Shown here piece by piece: positions 9,400-18,229 of a stretch of DNA of 64,000 nt (position 1 is the stretch's first letter; each line of letters opens with the position of its first letter). Source of the stretch: Clostridium sp. OF09-36. GTDB taxonomy: Bacteria > Bacillota > Clostridia > Lachnospirales > Lachnospiraceae. Made by a program: the position numbers and the translations under genes. Where the stretch lies: assembly GCF_003481985.1 (NCBI RefSeq), contig NZ_QUMD01000016.1:1-64000 (forward strand), read 5' to 3'. Below the pieces are notes generated by a model. That model had not been told where the DNA came from. It searched no databases and was given only the letters and a program-made list of their open reading frames with translations.

Positions 9400-10200
9400 T
9401 TATACATCCTCGAAACCATCGAATGCCACGATACGGCTGATGCAGCTTTCTCCATCCTGGAACTTCCACGGGAAGCATCCGATTACAACACGCTTGTTGG
9501 ACAACTTATCGATCTCACCTCCCATGCACTCTGCATGGATTGCCTCATACGGCTGGCCAAACAACTCTAAATGCATTGCCTGGTAATGCTCCGGCCACGG
9601 ATAAATCTCATTTAAGGATTTGCCATATTTCTTGCGGAAAATAGCGTCGCACTTTTCAGCCTCCATCGGCTCCCAGTCACGGATCTTAGTATTCATCGGA
9701 TGATCTGCGGAACCGCAGTCAACTCCCAGCCATTTAATCTTCTTTTCACGTACCCACTTGATAAAATCAAGAGACGGACCCGGGTGACGCAGCATATAGC
9801 GGCGCTCATCTGCCTCCGGCTGGTCAAATCCATACTTATGATAACCAGTGTTGATGATCAGGATATCTCCCTCACGTACCTCAACGCGCTTCTCGATATC
9901 TTCCGGGGTATAGATGCCGAAATCCTCTGCCATATCAGACAAATCAACTACAACACCCGGTGCACACAGCTTGGTTAATTCCAGAGCTGCAATATCTCTT
10001 CCTGCGGTGTCGAAATGACGCGGGCCATCCAGATGGGTTCCTACATGATTGGAATGGGTCACAAGCTGTCCGTTTGCTCCATTCGGTGCCAGACGCTTGA
10101 AATACTTCACCTGAAGCGGCTCATAGGTTGGCCACGGCGGAGTACTGATTCCAATCGGAATACTTAAATCGTAGATTTTGATGTCAGACCACTTACTCAT
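9400..10200 (-). CDS. Cyclase-family metal-dependent hydrolase
   Basis: A 266-residue protein of the cyclase/KynB/isatin-hydrolase fold. The signature metal motif is present as SNHVGTHLDGPRHF (residues about 47-60), together with GDILIINTG and a GVDCGSADH segment. Relatives hydrolyse amide bonds in N-formylkynurenine, isatin or other cyclic amides. GGAGG precedes the ATG. It lies between the AllG homologue and the two amidohydrolases, so ring opening or hydrolysis of a cyclic ureide is a reasonable hypothesis; kynurenine formamidase activity is less likely because no tryptophan catabolism genes are near. Confidence 0.82.
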   Translation of the reverse strand: MSKWSDIKIYDLSIPIGISTPPWPTYEPLQVKYFKRLAPNGANGQLVTHSNHVGTHLDGPRHFDTAGRDIAALELTKLCAPGVVVDLSDMAEDFGIYTPEDIEKRVEVREGDILIINTGYHKYGFDQPEADERRYMLRHPGPSLDFIKWVREKKIKWLGVDCGSADHPMNTKIRDWEPMEAEKCDAIFRKKYGKSLNEIYPWPEHYQAMHLELFGQPYEAIHAECMGGEIDKLSNKRVVIGCFPWKFQDGESCISRIVAFDGFEDV

Positions 10201-10239
10201 AATTATAAATCCTCCTTAATATATAAATATTTTTATTAT

Positions 10240-11667
10240 CTAGTTTGTCCATGCTTTTGCGCATGCTTCGATGGCTTTTGTAAAACAGCCTTCCGGCGGA
10301 TTTACAAGACCTGCTCCAATCTGTCCAACGCCGTAATCCTTGTGAGCAATACCAGTATTGATGATCGGGCGGATTCCAGTCTCCAAAACCTTTACAATGT
10401 CGATTCCAGTTGCGCTACCTCTGAAGTCCAGTACCGGAATTTTATAGGCATTTCCTTCCCCTTCTGTAATCTCGTACATCTGAGAAGAGTAGTTGATCGC
10501 ATCCTGAACCTGGCCTCCTACAAACTGTACGATAGCTGGTGAAGCTGCCATACAGAATCCGCCAATTCCGGTTGTTTCTGTAATACAGCTATCTCCGATA
10601 TCCGGATTTGCGTCCGCTTCGGAATATCCCGGGAAATAAAGACCGCGGATATATTCGGACGGTGCCGTAAACCACTGGTCTGCGCCAAGTCCGGAAATCC
10701 GGATGCCAAATTCCACACCATTTCTGCACATGGTAGAAACAATGGTGCTGTACGGAATTCCCAGAGTCGGATCCATCGTAGCTTTACAGGACGGCATAGA
10801 CAGATTCAGAAATGCATGGTCATTTCCATTGATAAATGCAATTGCCTCCTGCTGCTGCTCCAGCGGAAAATGGGTCTTGTAAACATCCGAAAGGATCTCA
10901 CGGATAAACAAGGACGTGCCAGCCTTATTTCTGTTGTGCCCCTCGTCTCCCATCTGCAGAGCCTGCGCAATCATAACTTTCATATCGATCTCGCCATGGA
11001 TTTCCAGTGCTTCTTTCAGTACCGGATAATAAACCTTTTCCATCTTTCTCAGGCGGTCAAATACCTCTTCATCACAAGCTCCAAACCGCAGTACCTTTCC
11101 AAGTCCTTCGTTCATAGTGCAGTACGCATCATTTCCGAAAGTTTTGTTTACCACATGCCATACCGGCATAGAATAAGTAACAATACCAGCCATCGGACCT
11201 ACTGCATTGTGATGATGGCAGGAATCAAAGGTAATCTTTCCGCTTCCGGCCAGCTCTTCCGCTTCCTTCATATCCTTTGCCAGTCCCTCATAGATCAGGC
11301 CGCCCATAACAGCGCCTTTCATAGGACCGCACATGTCCTCCCACTTCACTGGCGGGCCAGCATGAAGGATCGTCGTTTTGGTCATGCCAGGAATTGCTTC
11401 TCCGGCAGTTGACATTCCTACCAGCGCCGGCTGAGCCGCAAGGATTCTGCGAAGTGCCTCCTTGTTTGCGGCTGCGATCTTCTCTGCCAGATTCGGATCC
11501 TTTAACTGTTTTAAATAACCGGCAATCTTTTTATCTCCGCCAGCCACCGGTTTCCACGCAACATGGACCGATTTGACATTCTGCTTTTTCAGGTCCTGAT
11601 AAAAAGACTCAATACCGAAATTGACTACGCATAATTCTTTCTCAAATAACTCATTTACCTTGCTCAT
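10240..11667 (-). CDS. allG: DUF1116 protein, AllG/YlbE-like oxamate carbamoyltransferase subunit
   Basis: This 475-residue protein has the DUF1116 pattern seen in E. coli YlbE (AllG), including DSCHHHNAVGPMAGIVTYSM and GTSLFIREI. In E. coli the AllF-AllG-AllH set is reported to catalyse oxamate carbamoyltransferase, releasing carbamoyl phosphate from oxalurate. The gene begins 16 bp after the AllF homologue and follows GGGAGGAGG. All three subunits plus carbamate kinase are in one operon here, which supports the same overall reaction. The substrate in this organism could be another N-carbamoyl compound. Confidence 0.85.
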   Translation of the reverse strand: MSKVNELFEKELCVVNFGIESFYQDLKKQNVKSVHVAWKPVAGGDKKIAGYLKQLKDPNLAEKIAAANKEALRRILAAQPALVGMSTAGEAIPGMTKTTILHAGPPVKWEDMCGPMKGAVMGGLIYEGLAKDMKEAEELAGSGKITFDSCHHHNAVGPMAGIVTYSMPVWHVVNKTFGNDAYCTMNEGLGKVLRFGACDEEVFDRLRKMEKVYYPVLKEALEIHGEIDMKVMIAQALQMGDEGHNRNKAGTSLFIREILSDVYKTHFPLEQQQEAIAFINGNDHAFLNLSMPSCKATMDPTLGIPYSTIVSTMCRNGVEFGIRISGLGADQWFTAPSEYIRGLYFPGYSEADANPDIGDSCITETTGIGGFCMAASPAIVQFVGGQVQDAINYSSQMYEITEGEGNAYKIPVLDFRGSATGIDIVKVLETGIRPIINTGIAHKDYGVGQIGAGLVNPPEGCFTKAIEACAKAWTN

Positions 11668-11682
11668 GTTCTTCCTCCTCCC

Positions 11683-13238
11683 CTACAGATTTTTCGTGAT
11701 CAGTTCTACAAATCTCGCTGCCTGTGCATTGGACGGAAGTACAATTGCCCCTGCTCCTGCCAGTTGGAGAGATGTTGCTGTACGGTTTTGCGGATCACCC
11801 TCTGTGCCGCATACAGTAGCTACCACAGACAGGTAACGGCCTTCTTTTGCTGCCAGTTCCTTTGCCTTCCGAATCGCATCGGATAAATCCTTTGCCGGAT
11901 CCTCGTGGGAACCATAGCCAATCACACAGTCTACCAGGATCACAGCGGTTTCCGGATCCTTTGCCTCCTCGACCACACGCTCTGCTCTAAGGGATGGATC
12001 AATCATCGGATGCGGACGGCCAACAGTAAACTCATCATCTCCGAAATCCAGGAAAGTATTTTCCCGTGACTTTCCATTTCTTGCGTTTTCCAGTTTATCT
12101 TCCGCTTTCAGCGGGATATTGGAATAAATATGTCCCATACTTCCGATCAGAAGTTTCATTGCCTCATCGCAAATGGTTCCGCCGGTATAAAGGCTCTCAC
12201 ATATTTCTGCCCCTGGATCATGCCGGCTCTTTCCTCTGCGGCCAGCGCTTCCGCTTTCTCAAGGCCCATGGTGAAATCTTCAAAATCCGATACGGCCTCT
12301 CCTTTTGCCAGTGCCACTGCCTTATGCGCTGCATCTTCCAGGGATACTGCTGCATATAATCCGGTTTTTTTAATTTTCTCTGCGTCACCACCAATGAAGC
12401 AGACTACAACCGGCTTACCAGCATTAGCAGCAATCTTTAAAATCTGATCCTCCACATCCTTTGCCGGCGGTTTAGACACCAGCACAATAATCTCTGTCTT
12501 CGGATCTTCAATCAGTGCGTTCAGGCACTGCTTCATCATGATTCCGCCAATCTCACTCTTTAAATCTCTTCCACCAGTTCCGAGGAGCTGGGAAACACCT
12601 TCACCAAGCTGGTCGATAATAGTGGAAACTTCCTGCGCACCGGTTCCGGATGCACACACAAGACCGATTTTTCCAGGCTTAATCACATTTGCAAATGCAA
12701 GCGGTACATGATTGATAACTGCGGTTCCGCAATCTGGACCCATCATCAGGAGTTCTTTGGATACTGCGTACTCTTTCAGTGCTTTTTCTTCCTCGATGGT
12801 GACATTATCACTGAACAGCATAACGTTGATGTCACGATCCAGGCAGTCTTTTGCAACATCTGCCGCAAAACGTCCCGGAACTGAAATCACTGCCATGTTC
12901 AGATTTTTTTCCACTTTTATGGCTCCATCCAGAGTCGGCGGGAAATACTCTGCCTTGCTTTTTTCTGCTTTCTTGTTCAGCAGTTCATCTACCTTTTCCA
13001 CTACTTTTTTGAAGCAGTTCTCGTCATCACAATCCGCTGCCACAAAAAAGTCATTTGCGGTTACATCCTCAAAGCCGTCTGCATCTAAGCCAAGATTTCC
13101 CGCAATCTCACGGTTCAGATCCGTTCCCATGCCTACCAGTGCTTCAGAAACACCTGACAGATTTTTTACATCTTTCGAGATGATCATCAGGGTTACTGAA
13201 TCGTAATAGGTGTTTTTTCTGATTTCAAGCTTTACCAC
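11683..13238 (-). pseudogene. fdrA: FdrA/AllF-like acyl-CoA-synthetase-fold protein, frameshifted
   Basis: Together the two frames encode about 519 residues of the FdrA family, a succinyl-CoA-synthetase-like fold and the AllF subunit of oxamate carbamoyltransferase. The N-terminal part has YDSVTLMIISKDV, the VCASGTGAQEVSTIIDQLGEGVSQLLGTGGRDL segment in shortened view, and MGPDCGTAVI. The C-terminal part has DDEFTVGRPHPMIDP. The first frame ends as an ATGA overlap at 12156-12159, which mimics natural coupling. Adding one C at about 12192 changes AFIPAEPFAMRQ-stop into a YTGGT-type continuation that matches E. coli FdrA, so I read a single gene with a deletion. The start is GTG 13238 after GGGAGG, overlapping allH by 14 bp. 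Confidence 0.85.
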
Positions 13239-14097
13239 ATCTGTTTCCTCCCATCTTATTGCTATCGATAACTCCATAATACATGCCGGTCAGGAAATCA
13301 CATCCTGAGCTGCTTCCGAAACAGGCAACACGTTTCAGCGCTGTGCGAATCTGTTCTGTGTCGCAGTTTGCAAATCCTTCCAGAAGACCAAGAACATCCT
13401 CTGAAAACATTCCTTCGCCCGCATGTTTCAACAAAGATCCACTGACATCGTTTGTTCTGGATGCCGCTGCACCGGTGACTGTTTCCGCAAACCCTTCCCA
13501 GGGATAATTCTCTGGCCACGATACTATATAGCCACAGAGAAAATCATCGGAAGAAGGTGTCAGGCCCGGCCCTCCTCCAGCCAGCTGCCCTGCCGCATAC
13601 ACCGCTGTTTCCCGTTCCCCATTCTGCACTGCTTCTCGAAAGGCTTCGATCCTCGATGCAAGAAAAGCGGAAAACACATCCTCTGTTCTTCCTTCAATTA
13701 ACCCATGAATTCCTTTTTCCTCCTGATGTGAAAGAAAACTTCGGATGAAATTGGCTGCTACCGGATTCAGGATCTCACTCTGCCTTTTCTTCAGATTCAG
13801 AATCTCAAACGTTTCAAACTCAAACACCTGATAAGTTCCAATCCAGAGCCCCTGCAGATTTAACCGCATTTCTGTTCCCCTGGAACGTACCAGTTCTTTC
13901 ACAAACATGAAATCACCGCTCCAGTCGAGATTTAGGGAAAAAGGCTGAAGGCTCTTTTCTTTTGCAAGAAAGGTAACCAGGCCGTTTTCATATGCCATAT
14001 TCATGGCTCTGTGAAAACAGGAATGTAAAGTTCCTTCCAGTGTCTGTTCCGACAGCGCTTCGTATAAGCGGCTGCAGATCCGAACCCGCACCTTCAT
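13225..14097 (-). CDS. allH: DUF2877 protein, AllH/YlbF-like oxamate carbamoyltransferase subunit
   Basis: A 290-residue DUF2877 protein with the family's GLTPSSDDFLCGY segment and a C-terminal GxSSGCDFLTGMYYG-like motif. It is the homologue of E. coli YlbF, now called AllH, the third component of oxamate carbamoyltransferase. It is the first gene of the 14-kb minus-strand operon. A TATAAT -10 box lies at 14180-14185 and a perfect palindrome at 14121-14137, just upstream of the start. Its 3' end overlaps the AllF start, suggesting coupled translation of the complex. Confidence 0.83.
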   Translation of the reverse strand: MKVRVRICSRLYEALSEQTLEGTLHSCFHRAMNMAYENGLVTFLAKEKSLQPFSLNLDWSGDFMFVKELVRSRGTEMRLNLQGLWIGTYQVFEFETFEILNLKKRQSEILNPVAANFIRSFLSHQEEKGIHGLIEGRTEDVFSAFLASRIEAFREAVQNGERETAVYAAGQLAGGGPGLTPSSDDFLCGYIVSWPENYPWEGFAETVTGAAASRTNDVSGSLLKHAGEGMFSEDVLGLLEGFANCDTEQIRTALKRVACFGSSSGCDFLTGMYYGVIDSNKMGGNRCGKA

Positions 14098-14120
14098 TTT
14101 CCACTCCTCCCTTCTCCGTC

Positions 14121-14185
14121 TTGTGAACTCTTCACAATATTTTTTGTTTGCTTTGTTTTTTATCTTTGTTATGTTTCATATTATA
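14121..14185 (-). promoter_or_regulatory. Promoter of the catabolic operon with PucR-type operator
   Basis: A perfect inverted repeat TTGTGAA-CTC-TTCACAA (14121-14137) lies 24 bp before allH, and a minus-strand TATAAT is at 14180-14185. The -35 is weak. A half-site, GTTCACAATA, recurs at 14217-14226 inside the divergent pucR promoter, so one regulator probably controls both directions. The palindrome lies downstream of the -10, consistent with repression. Confidence 0.6.
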
Positions 14186-14210
14186 ATCACTAATTTTGTC
14201 ATTTTCTATG

Positions 14211-14239
14211 TTGACTGTTCACAATAAACTTCTTATACT
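14211..14239 (+). promoter_or_regulatory. Sigma-70-type promoter of pucR
   Basis: TTGACT (14211-14216) and TATACT (14234-14239) are separated by exactly 17 bp, 38 bp upstream of the PucR start. A TTCACAATA half-site fills the start of the spacer, suggesting autoregulation. Confidence 0.7.
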
Positions 14240-14277
14240 TTTGGTAAGCGTTTCAATTTTGAATGGAGGAAGCCCAG

Positions 14278-15816
14278 ATGAACTACTATATTGAAGAAGC
14301 CTATTACCCAACCGTAAAGGAGCTTTTAAAACTCCCTATTTTTTCGACCAGCTATCTTGCTGCCGGTGAAAGTGGGTTAAACCGCACTGTTTCCGGCATT
14401 AACTTAAGCGACAACCCTGATTACGGACAGTGGATTTCCCCGGGTGAACTGATGATATCCACCTGTTTTTCTGTCTATCAGGACCCTGATGCCATGAATG
14501 CCTATATTCCTACTTTAGTGCAAAACCAGATGGCCGCATTCTGCATCAAACCTTCACAATACCTCGACAACGTTGTTCCCCCCATTATGATCCAACAAGC
14601 CAATGAAGCTGGCTTTCCGCTCATTGTACTTCCGCCCGACATGCAGTTTTCCCGTATTACCCAGGTACTTTCCGACGAACTGACCCGTCGCCGGACTGCG
14701 CTTTTGCGAAATACCCTTTCTGTAAACCAGATGCTGACCCAGACCATCACCGAGGGAGCCAATCTAGATGAGATTGCTTTCATGATTTCCCAGCTTACCG
14801 GCGGCAGTATCCTCATTGTAGACAGCGTCAACAACCGCCACAGTATCTTTCTTAAGGAAGAAGACCGCAGCGATTTTAAGGCAGACTCCGAATCTCAGAT
14901 GATCAATACACTTATCCAGCGCTCCCAGGCGCACGATCTGACATTAGGGGACCACTCCTACGGCTGCCTTTATATCTGCAACCCGACCCAGTCTCCGGCG
15001 CTTCCCCCGGAGCTTTTATCGCAGGTTCTCACCGCCATTCCACTGGAAATCACGCGGGAACAAAGTGTCCGGGAACAGGGAGATTCTCTTTTCACCAGTT
15101 TTCTACTCCATCTTCTATCAGACCCTATCGTAGACCATCAGCTTGAACAAACCCGCGCCGATGAATTTAAGCTCACACTCGCTGACAACCACCTAATTCT
15201 GCGTTTAAAAACACAGATTCAGGATGAAAAAAATCAATATAAAAAAAATTTTCAGCACACACTCCTTATGGGCAATATCCGTTCTGTTTTTTCAAGGTTG
15301 GGACTGGACGTACGGATTGTCCCTACTTCCGATGATTACCTGATCCTGCTGAACGCCCCTGCATCCAGTTCTGATCTGGAACATTTATCACACCATATTC
15401 CAAAGCTGATCACATCACTTGCCCAGGAATATCCTGATCTTCATATTTCTGCCGGCTGTGGCCGCCCTCACCCGGGTATCCGCGGAATCGTCCAGAGCGA
15501 TACTGAAGCCCGCACCGCACTGCGCACTGCGCTGCTGAACCAACAGACTGTTCTTGATTTTGAAAATCTCGGTCTGTTACGTCTTTTGTACGCTGCGGAC
15601 CCAGAAAAAGAAACCAGCCTATTCGTCCAGGAACTGCTTGGTCCGCTGATTGAAACCGATTACCAGAAACACACAGATCTCTTAAAGACTCTGGATTATT
15701 ATTTTGAATATGCCGGAAATGTAAAAAGAATCTCAGAAGAAATGTTTACGCATTACAATACCATTGCGTACCGCATCAAGAGTATCCAGGAAATTACAAA
15801 AAAAAGACCTCCATAA
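14278..15816 (+). CDS. PucR-family transcriptional regulator
   Basis: A 512-residue regulator with an N-terminal purine catabolism regulatory-like domain (TVKELLKLPIF, residues about 12-125) and a C-terminal PucR HTH segment (YYFEYAGNVKRISEEMFTHYNTIAYRIKSI, shown in part). PucR proteins control purine and allantoin catabolism in Bacilli and Clostridia. The start at 14278 follows GGAGG; an ATG fifteen bases upstream overlaps that site. It is the only plus-strand gene here and diverges from the AllH-first operon, which marks it as the likely pathway regulator responding to a purine or ureide. Confidence 0.9.
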   Translation: MNYYIEEAYYPTVKELLKLPIFSTSYLAAGESGLNRTVSGINLSDNPDYGQWISPGELMISTCFSVYQDPDAMNAYIPTLVQNQMAAFCIKPSQYLDNVVPPIMIQQANEAGFPLIVLPPDMQFSRITQVLSDELTRRRTALLRNTLSVNQMLTQTITEGANLDEIAFMISQLTGGSILIVDSVNNRHSIFLKEEDRSDFKADSESQMINTLIQRSQAHDLTLGDHSYGCLYICNPTQSPALPPELLSQVLTAIPLEITREQSVREQGDSLFTSFLLHLLSDPIVDHQLEQTRADEFKLTLADNHLILRLKTQIQDEKNQYKKNFQHTLLMGNIRSVFSRLGLDVRIVPTSDDYLILLNAPASSSDLEHLSHHIPKLITSLAQEYPDLHISAGCGRPHPGIRGIVQSDTEARTALRTALLNQQTVLDFENLGLLRLLYAADPEKETSLFVQELLGPLIETDYQKHTDLLKTLDYYFEYAGNVKRISEEMFTHYNTIAYRIKSIQEITKKRPP

Positions 15817-15843
15817 CAGGAATGATCATTTCCTGCTGGAGGC
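15797..15843 (-). terminator. Terminator of the nitroreductase gene
   Basis: CCTCC plus CAGGAA arms pair with TTCCTG plus GGAGG (15808-15842), and on the minus strand a run of eight T follows. It overlaps the last codons of the convergent pucR gene. Confidence 0.7.
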
Positions 15844-15876
15844 CGCTGTCTATCTTTATAAATTTAAGGTCCGGTT

Positions 15877-16407
15877 TTAACGTACTTCTACGATATAACC
15901 TTCTTTGCGGGGAGCTGCTTTCGGCTCCTCGCCTTCCAGGTATCCAAGTGCCACTGCACCGACACCTCTTAAGTTTTCCGGAAGATTCCACTGTTTCAGA
16001 AGCTTCTTTCCTTCTTCACTGTCAAAAATTTCTTTTTCCCTGTGTACCCATACACTGGAAACATCACATGCTTTTGCTGCCAGCATCAGATAGCAAAGTA
16101 CGTTTGTACCATCTTCCACCCAAGTGCTCTTGCTGCCATCTGCCAGAACCAACGCAATAGCCGGTGCTCCATAGAACGGATCTGCATTCTCATCTCCCAT
16201 GATCTTCGCGTTCAGATGCGCAATGTGATCTCGCATGGTTTTATCTGTAACTGCAATGATGACCGGTGACTGTCTCCCACCGCCTGTCGGTGCATAAGTT
16301 GCAGTCTCCAGAATCTCCTGCAATACATCTTCCGGGATCATAAGATCCTTTTTATAACTGCGCACAGAGCGTCTTTCCTTCATGATTTTCAACAGTTCCT
16401 GTTTCAT
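15877..16407 (-). CDS. Nitroreductase-family FMN oxidoreductase
   Basis: This 176-residue protein has the nitroreductase start (KERRSVRSYKKD), the TATYAPTGGGRQSP flavin-binding segment and a C-terminal VGAVALGYLEGE. Members are FMN-dependent NAD(P)H oxidoreductases acting on nitro or quinone compounds or in anaerobic redox balance. The start at 16407 is chosen for AGAGAGG upstream; the longer frame to 16536 has no ribosome site. It is convergent with pucR and apparently monocistronic. Substrate unknown. Confidence 0.9.
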   Translation of the reverse strand: MKQELLKIMKERRSVRSYKKDLMIPEDVLQEILETATYAPTGGGRQSPVIIAVTDKTMRDHIAHLNAKIMGDENADPFYGAPAIALVLADGSKSTWVEDGTNVLCYLMLAAKACDVSSVWVHREKEIFDSEEGKKLLKQWNLPENLRGVGAVALGYLEGEEPKAAPRKEGYIVEVR

Positions 16408-16441
16408 GATCCTCATCCTCTCTTTGGGTTTTCTTTTAAGT

Positions 16442-16787
16442 TCATTGTAACAAATAAACTTTACAAATGTTCCCAAAAGAAAGGCTTTGAAATTGTGAAG
16501 TTTTATTTTCCGGTCCCAATCCACTTTCCCATTCATCCAGCGCGGCTTTCTCGTACTCGTCCAGTTCCTGTTTCCGCTCCGTCTGCCATGTCATCTCCTT
16601 CACCACCAGGCGGGCATCTGCTGCCATGTAAGGACAGTGCAGCACCTGTCCGGAACCGACACTGTTGTTTTCCGGCCAGTATGCTTGATGTGTTCCATGC
16701 GGCAGGGCTCATAGCCTCAGGCAACCGCAAAGAATTCCAATTTGCTTTTTCTGCTAACTTCCAGCCCTGCTTCCGTTCATTTTCTCA
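16442..16787 (-). pseudogene. Degenerate coding-like stretch downstream of the ferredoxin
   Basis: Two overlapping minus-strand frames look protein-like. One runs 16442-16645 with a charged helical segment (QTERKQELDEYEKAALDEWES); another runs 16533-16730. Neither has a convincing start, and the longer one continues upstream without a methionine (GSGQVLHCPYMAAD). I do not recognise a family. A frameshifted or truncated gene that once followed the ferredoxin is the simplest explanation. Confidence 0.35.
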
Positions 16788-17006
16788 CTACTGATCCGCT
16801 TCGCTTCCCTTGGCCACCGCCCCGATCGGACAGATCTCATAACAGATTCCGCAGCCATCGCAAAAACGTAAATCGATCCGGTAATGTCCCTGACGCGGCA
16901 CCAGCGCATGAAGTTGGCATTTCTGAGCGCATCGCCCGCAGCGGGTACAGCTGTCCAGGATATAATATACTGCTTTTTCCTTGTGGGATTCCATTTCGTT
17001 TGTCAT
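16788..17006 (-). CDS. Small 2[4Fe-4S] ferredoxin
   Basis: A 72-residue protein with two four-cysteine clusters: CTRCGRCAQKC near residue 20 and CDGCGICYEICP near residue 49. This is the 8Fe-8S bacterial ferredoxin pattern, so it carries electrons between anaerobic redox enzymes in the cytoplasm. The ATG overlaps the stop of the AI-2E-family gene (ATGA) and follows AAGGAG, giving an operon P-ATPase, permease, ferredoxin. The redox partner is not evident. Confidence 0.85.
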   Translation of the reverse strand: MTNEMESHKEKAVYYILDSCTRCGRCAQKCQLHALVPRQGHYRIDLRFCDGCGICYEICPIGAVAKGSEADQ

Positions 17007-18229
17007 TTCGCCGCTCCTTCCTGCAATTTCTTTTCCGCAGCCATCCATTCCTGCGCGGTATATTCTTCCACCGCTGTCGTTGTCACCCGTTTTATATGCT
17101 TTTCCTTCAGGCGCAGATACACAACTTCCCTGAAAACAGTATAACAAACGGAGACAAGCGGAATAAAGATGAGCATCCCCGCAATTCCCATAAGATTTCC
17201 ACCGATGGTAACTGCAGCAAGGACCCAGATGGACGGAAGTCCGACGGAACCTCCGACCACATGCGGATAGATCAGATTCCCTTCAATCTGCTGAAGCAGC
17301 AGAAATACAAGGATAAACAGCATTGCCTGTTTCGGACTTACCATAAAAATCAGGAAACAGCCCAATGCGCATCCGATAAACGCGCCAAAGATTGGGATCA
17401 ATGCAGTAAAGGCGATCAGGGTTCCGATCAGCAGTGCATAGGGCATTTTCAAAATGCTTAACGTGACGGCAAACATGCTTCCGAGGATCACAGCCTCTAA
17501 GCACTGTCCTGTAAGGAAATTGGCAAATGTCCGATAAATCAGGGAACAGATTTTAAGAAGTGCATTTGCTTTCTGTTTGGAAAGAAACGCAAAACATACC
17601 TTTCTTATCTGTATGTGCAATTGTTCTTTCTGAAAAAGAATATAGCAGGCAAAGGAAAACGCAATGAAAAAGGTGGCAAGTCCGCTGACGATCGAGCTCA
17701 CTGCTGACATGGTCGTGCTCATCATATTTCCCGCTCCGCTGCCAAGAATGCTGATCCCCCACTGAATGGCCTGATCTGGCTGAAACTGGATCTGATTTAC
17801 ATAATTCATAATATCCTGGTTATTATGTGAAAAATCCCGAATCCAGCCTTGCATCTGCGGAATAAAATCAGCAATGCTCATCATCAGAGTTCCCATAGTC
17901 CGGGTGAGCTGCGGGATCACACCAAACATCACCAGTACCATGACACCGACAGCCAGTATCATAGTCAGAAGAAGGCTTACCGGTCTGGCAAGCTTTTTAC
18001 TTTTTTTCTTTCCGGCTTTGATCTTCCCAAAGATCATCTTTTCCAGAAAGCTCATCGGCACGTTGATGACAAAAGCAATTGCTCCTCCCAGTGCAAAGGG
18101 GAATAGGATCCCCCATATTGTTTTCAGCACATCGATCACAACTTCAAATTTCCACAACGCAGCTGCCAGCAGTGCTGTGAAAATGATCAGTTCCCGAATT
18201 TTTTTCATAGATAGCTTACTGAAATCCAT
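17003..18229 (-). CDS. AI-2E family transporter (YdbI/PerM-like)
   Basis: About 408 residues with the AI-2E-family topology: two N-terminal membrane segments, a loop with long amphipathic helices, then five or six hydrophobic segments. PALLIGTLIAFTALIPIFGAFIG-like and LIYPHVVGGSVGLPSIWVL-like segments match the family core. Despite the name, many members are uncharacterised or Na+/H+ exporters. The start at 18229 shares one base with the preceding P-ATPase stop (TAATG) and follows TGGAGAAAG. The frame upstream is inside the ATPase gene and rejected. Confidence 0.88.
   Translation of the reverse strand: MDFSKLSMKKIRELIIFTALLAAALWKFEVVIDVLKTIWGILFPFALGGAIAFVINVPMSFLEKMIFGKIKAGKKKSKKLARPVSLLLTMILAVGVMVLVMFGVIPQLTRTMGTLMMSIADFIPQMQGWIRDFSHNNQDIMNYVNQIQFQPDQAIQWGISILGSGAGNMMSTTMSAVSSIVSGLATFFIAFSFACYILFQKEQLHIQIRKVCFAFLSKQKANALLKICSLIYRTFANFLTGQCLEAVILGSMFAVTLSILKMPYALLIGTLIAFTALIPIFGAFIGCALGCFLIFMVSPKQAMLFILVFLLLQQIEGNLIYPHVVGGSVGLPSIWVLAAVTIGGNLMGIAGMLIFIPLVSVCYTVFREVVYLRLKEKHIKRVTTTAVEEYTAQEWMAAEKKLQEGAAK

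Noticed and set aside
12156..12159. ATGA overlap suggesting FdrA is naturally split into two coupled genes
   Set aside because: Adding one C at 12192 yields a continuous YTGGT-type segment matching the unsplit family, so the overlap is a by-product of an indel.
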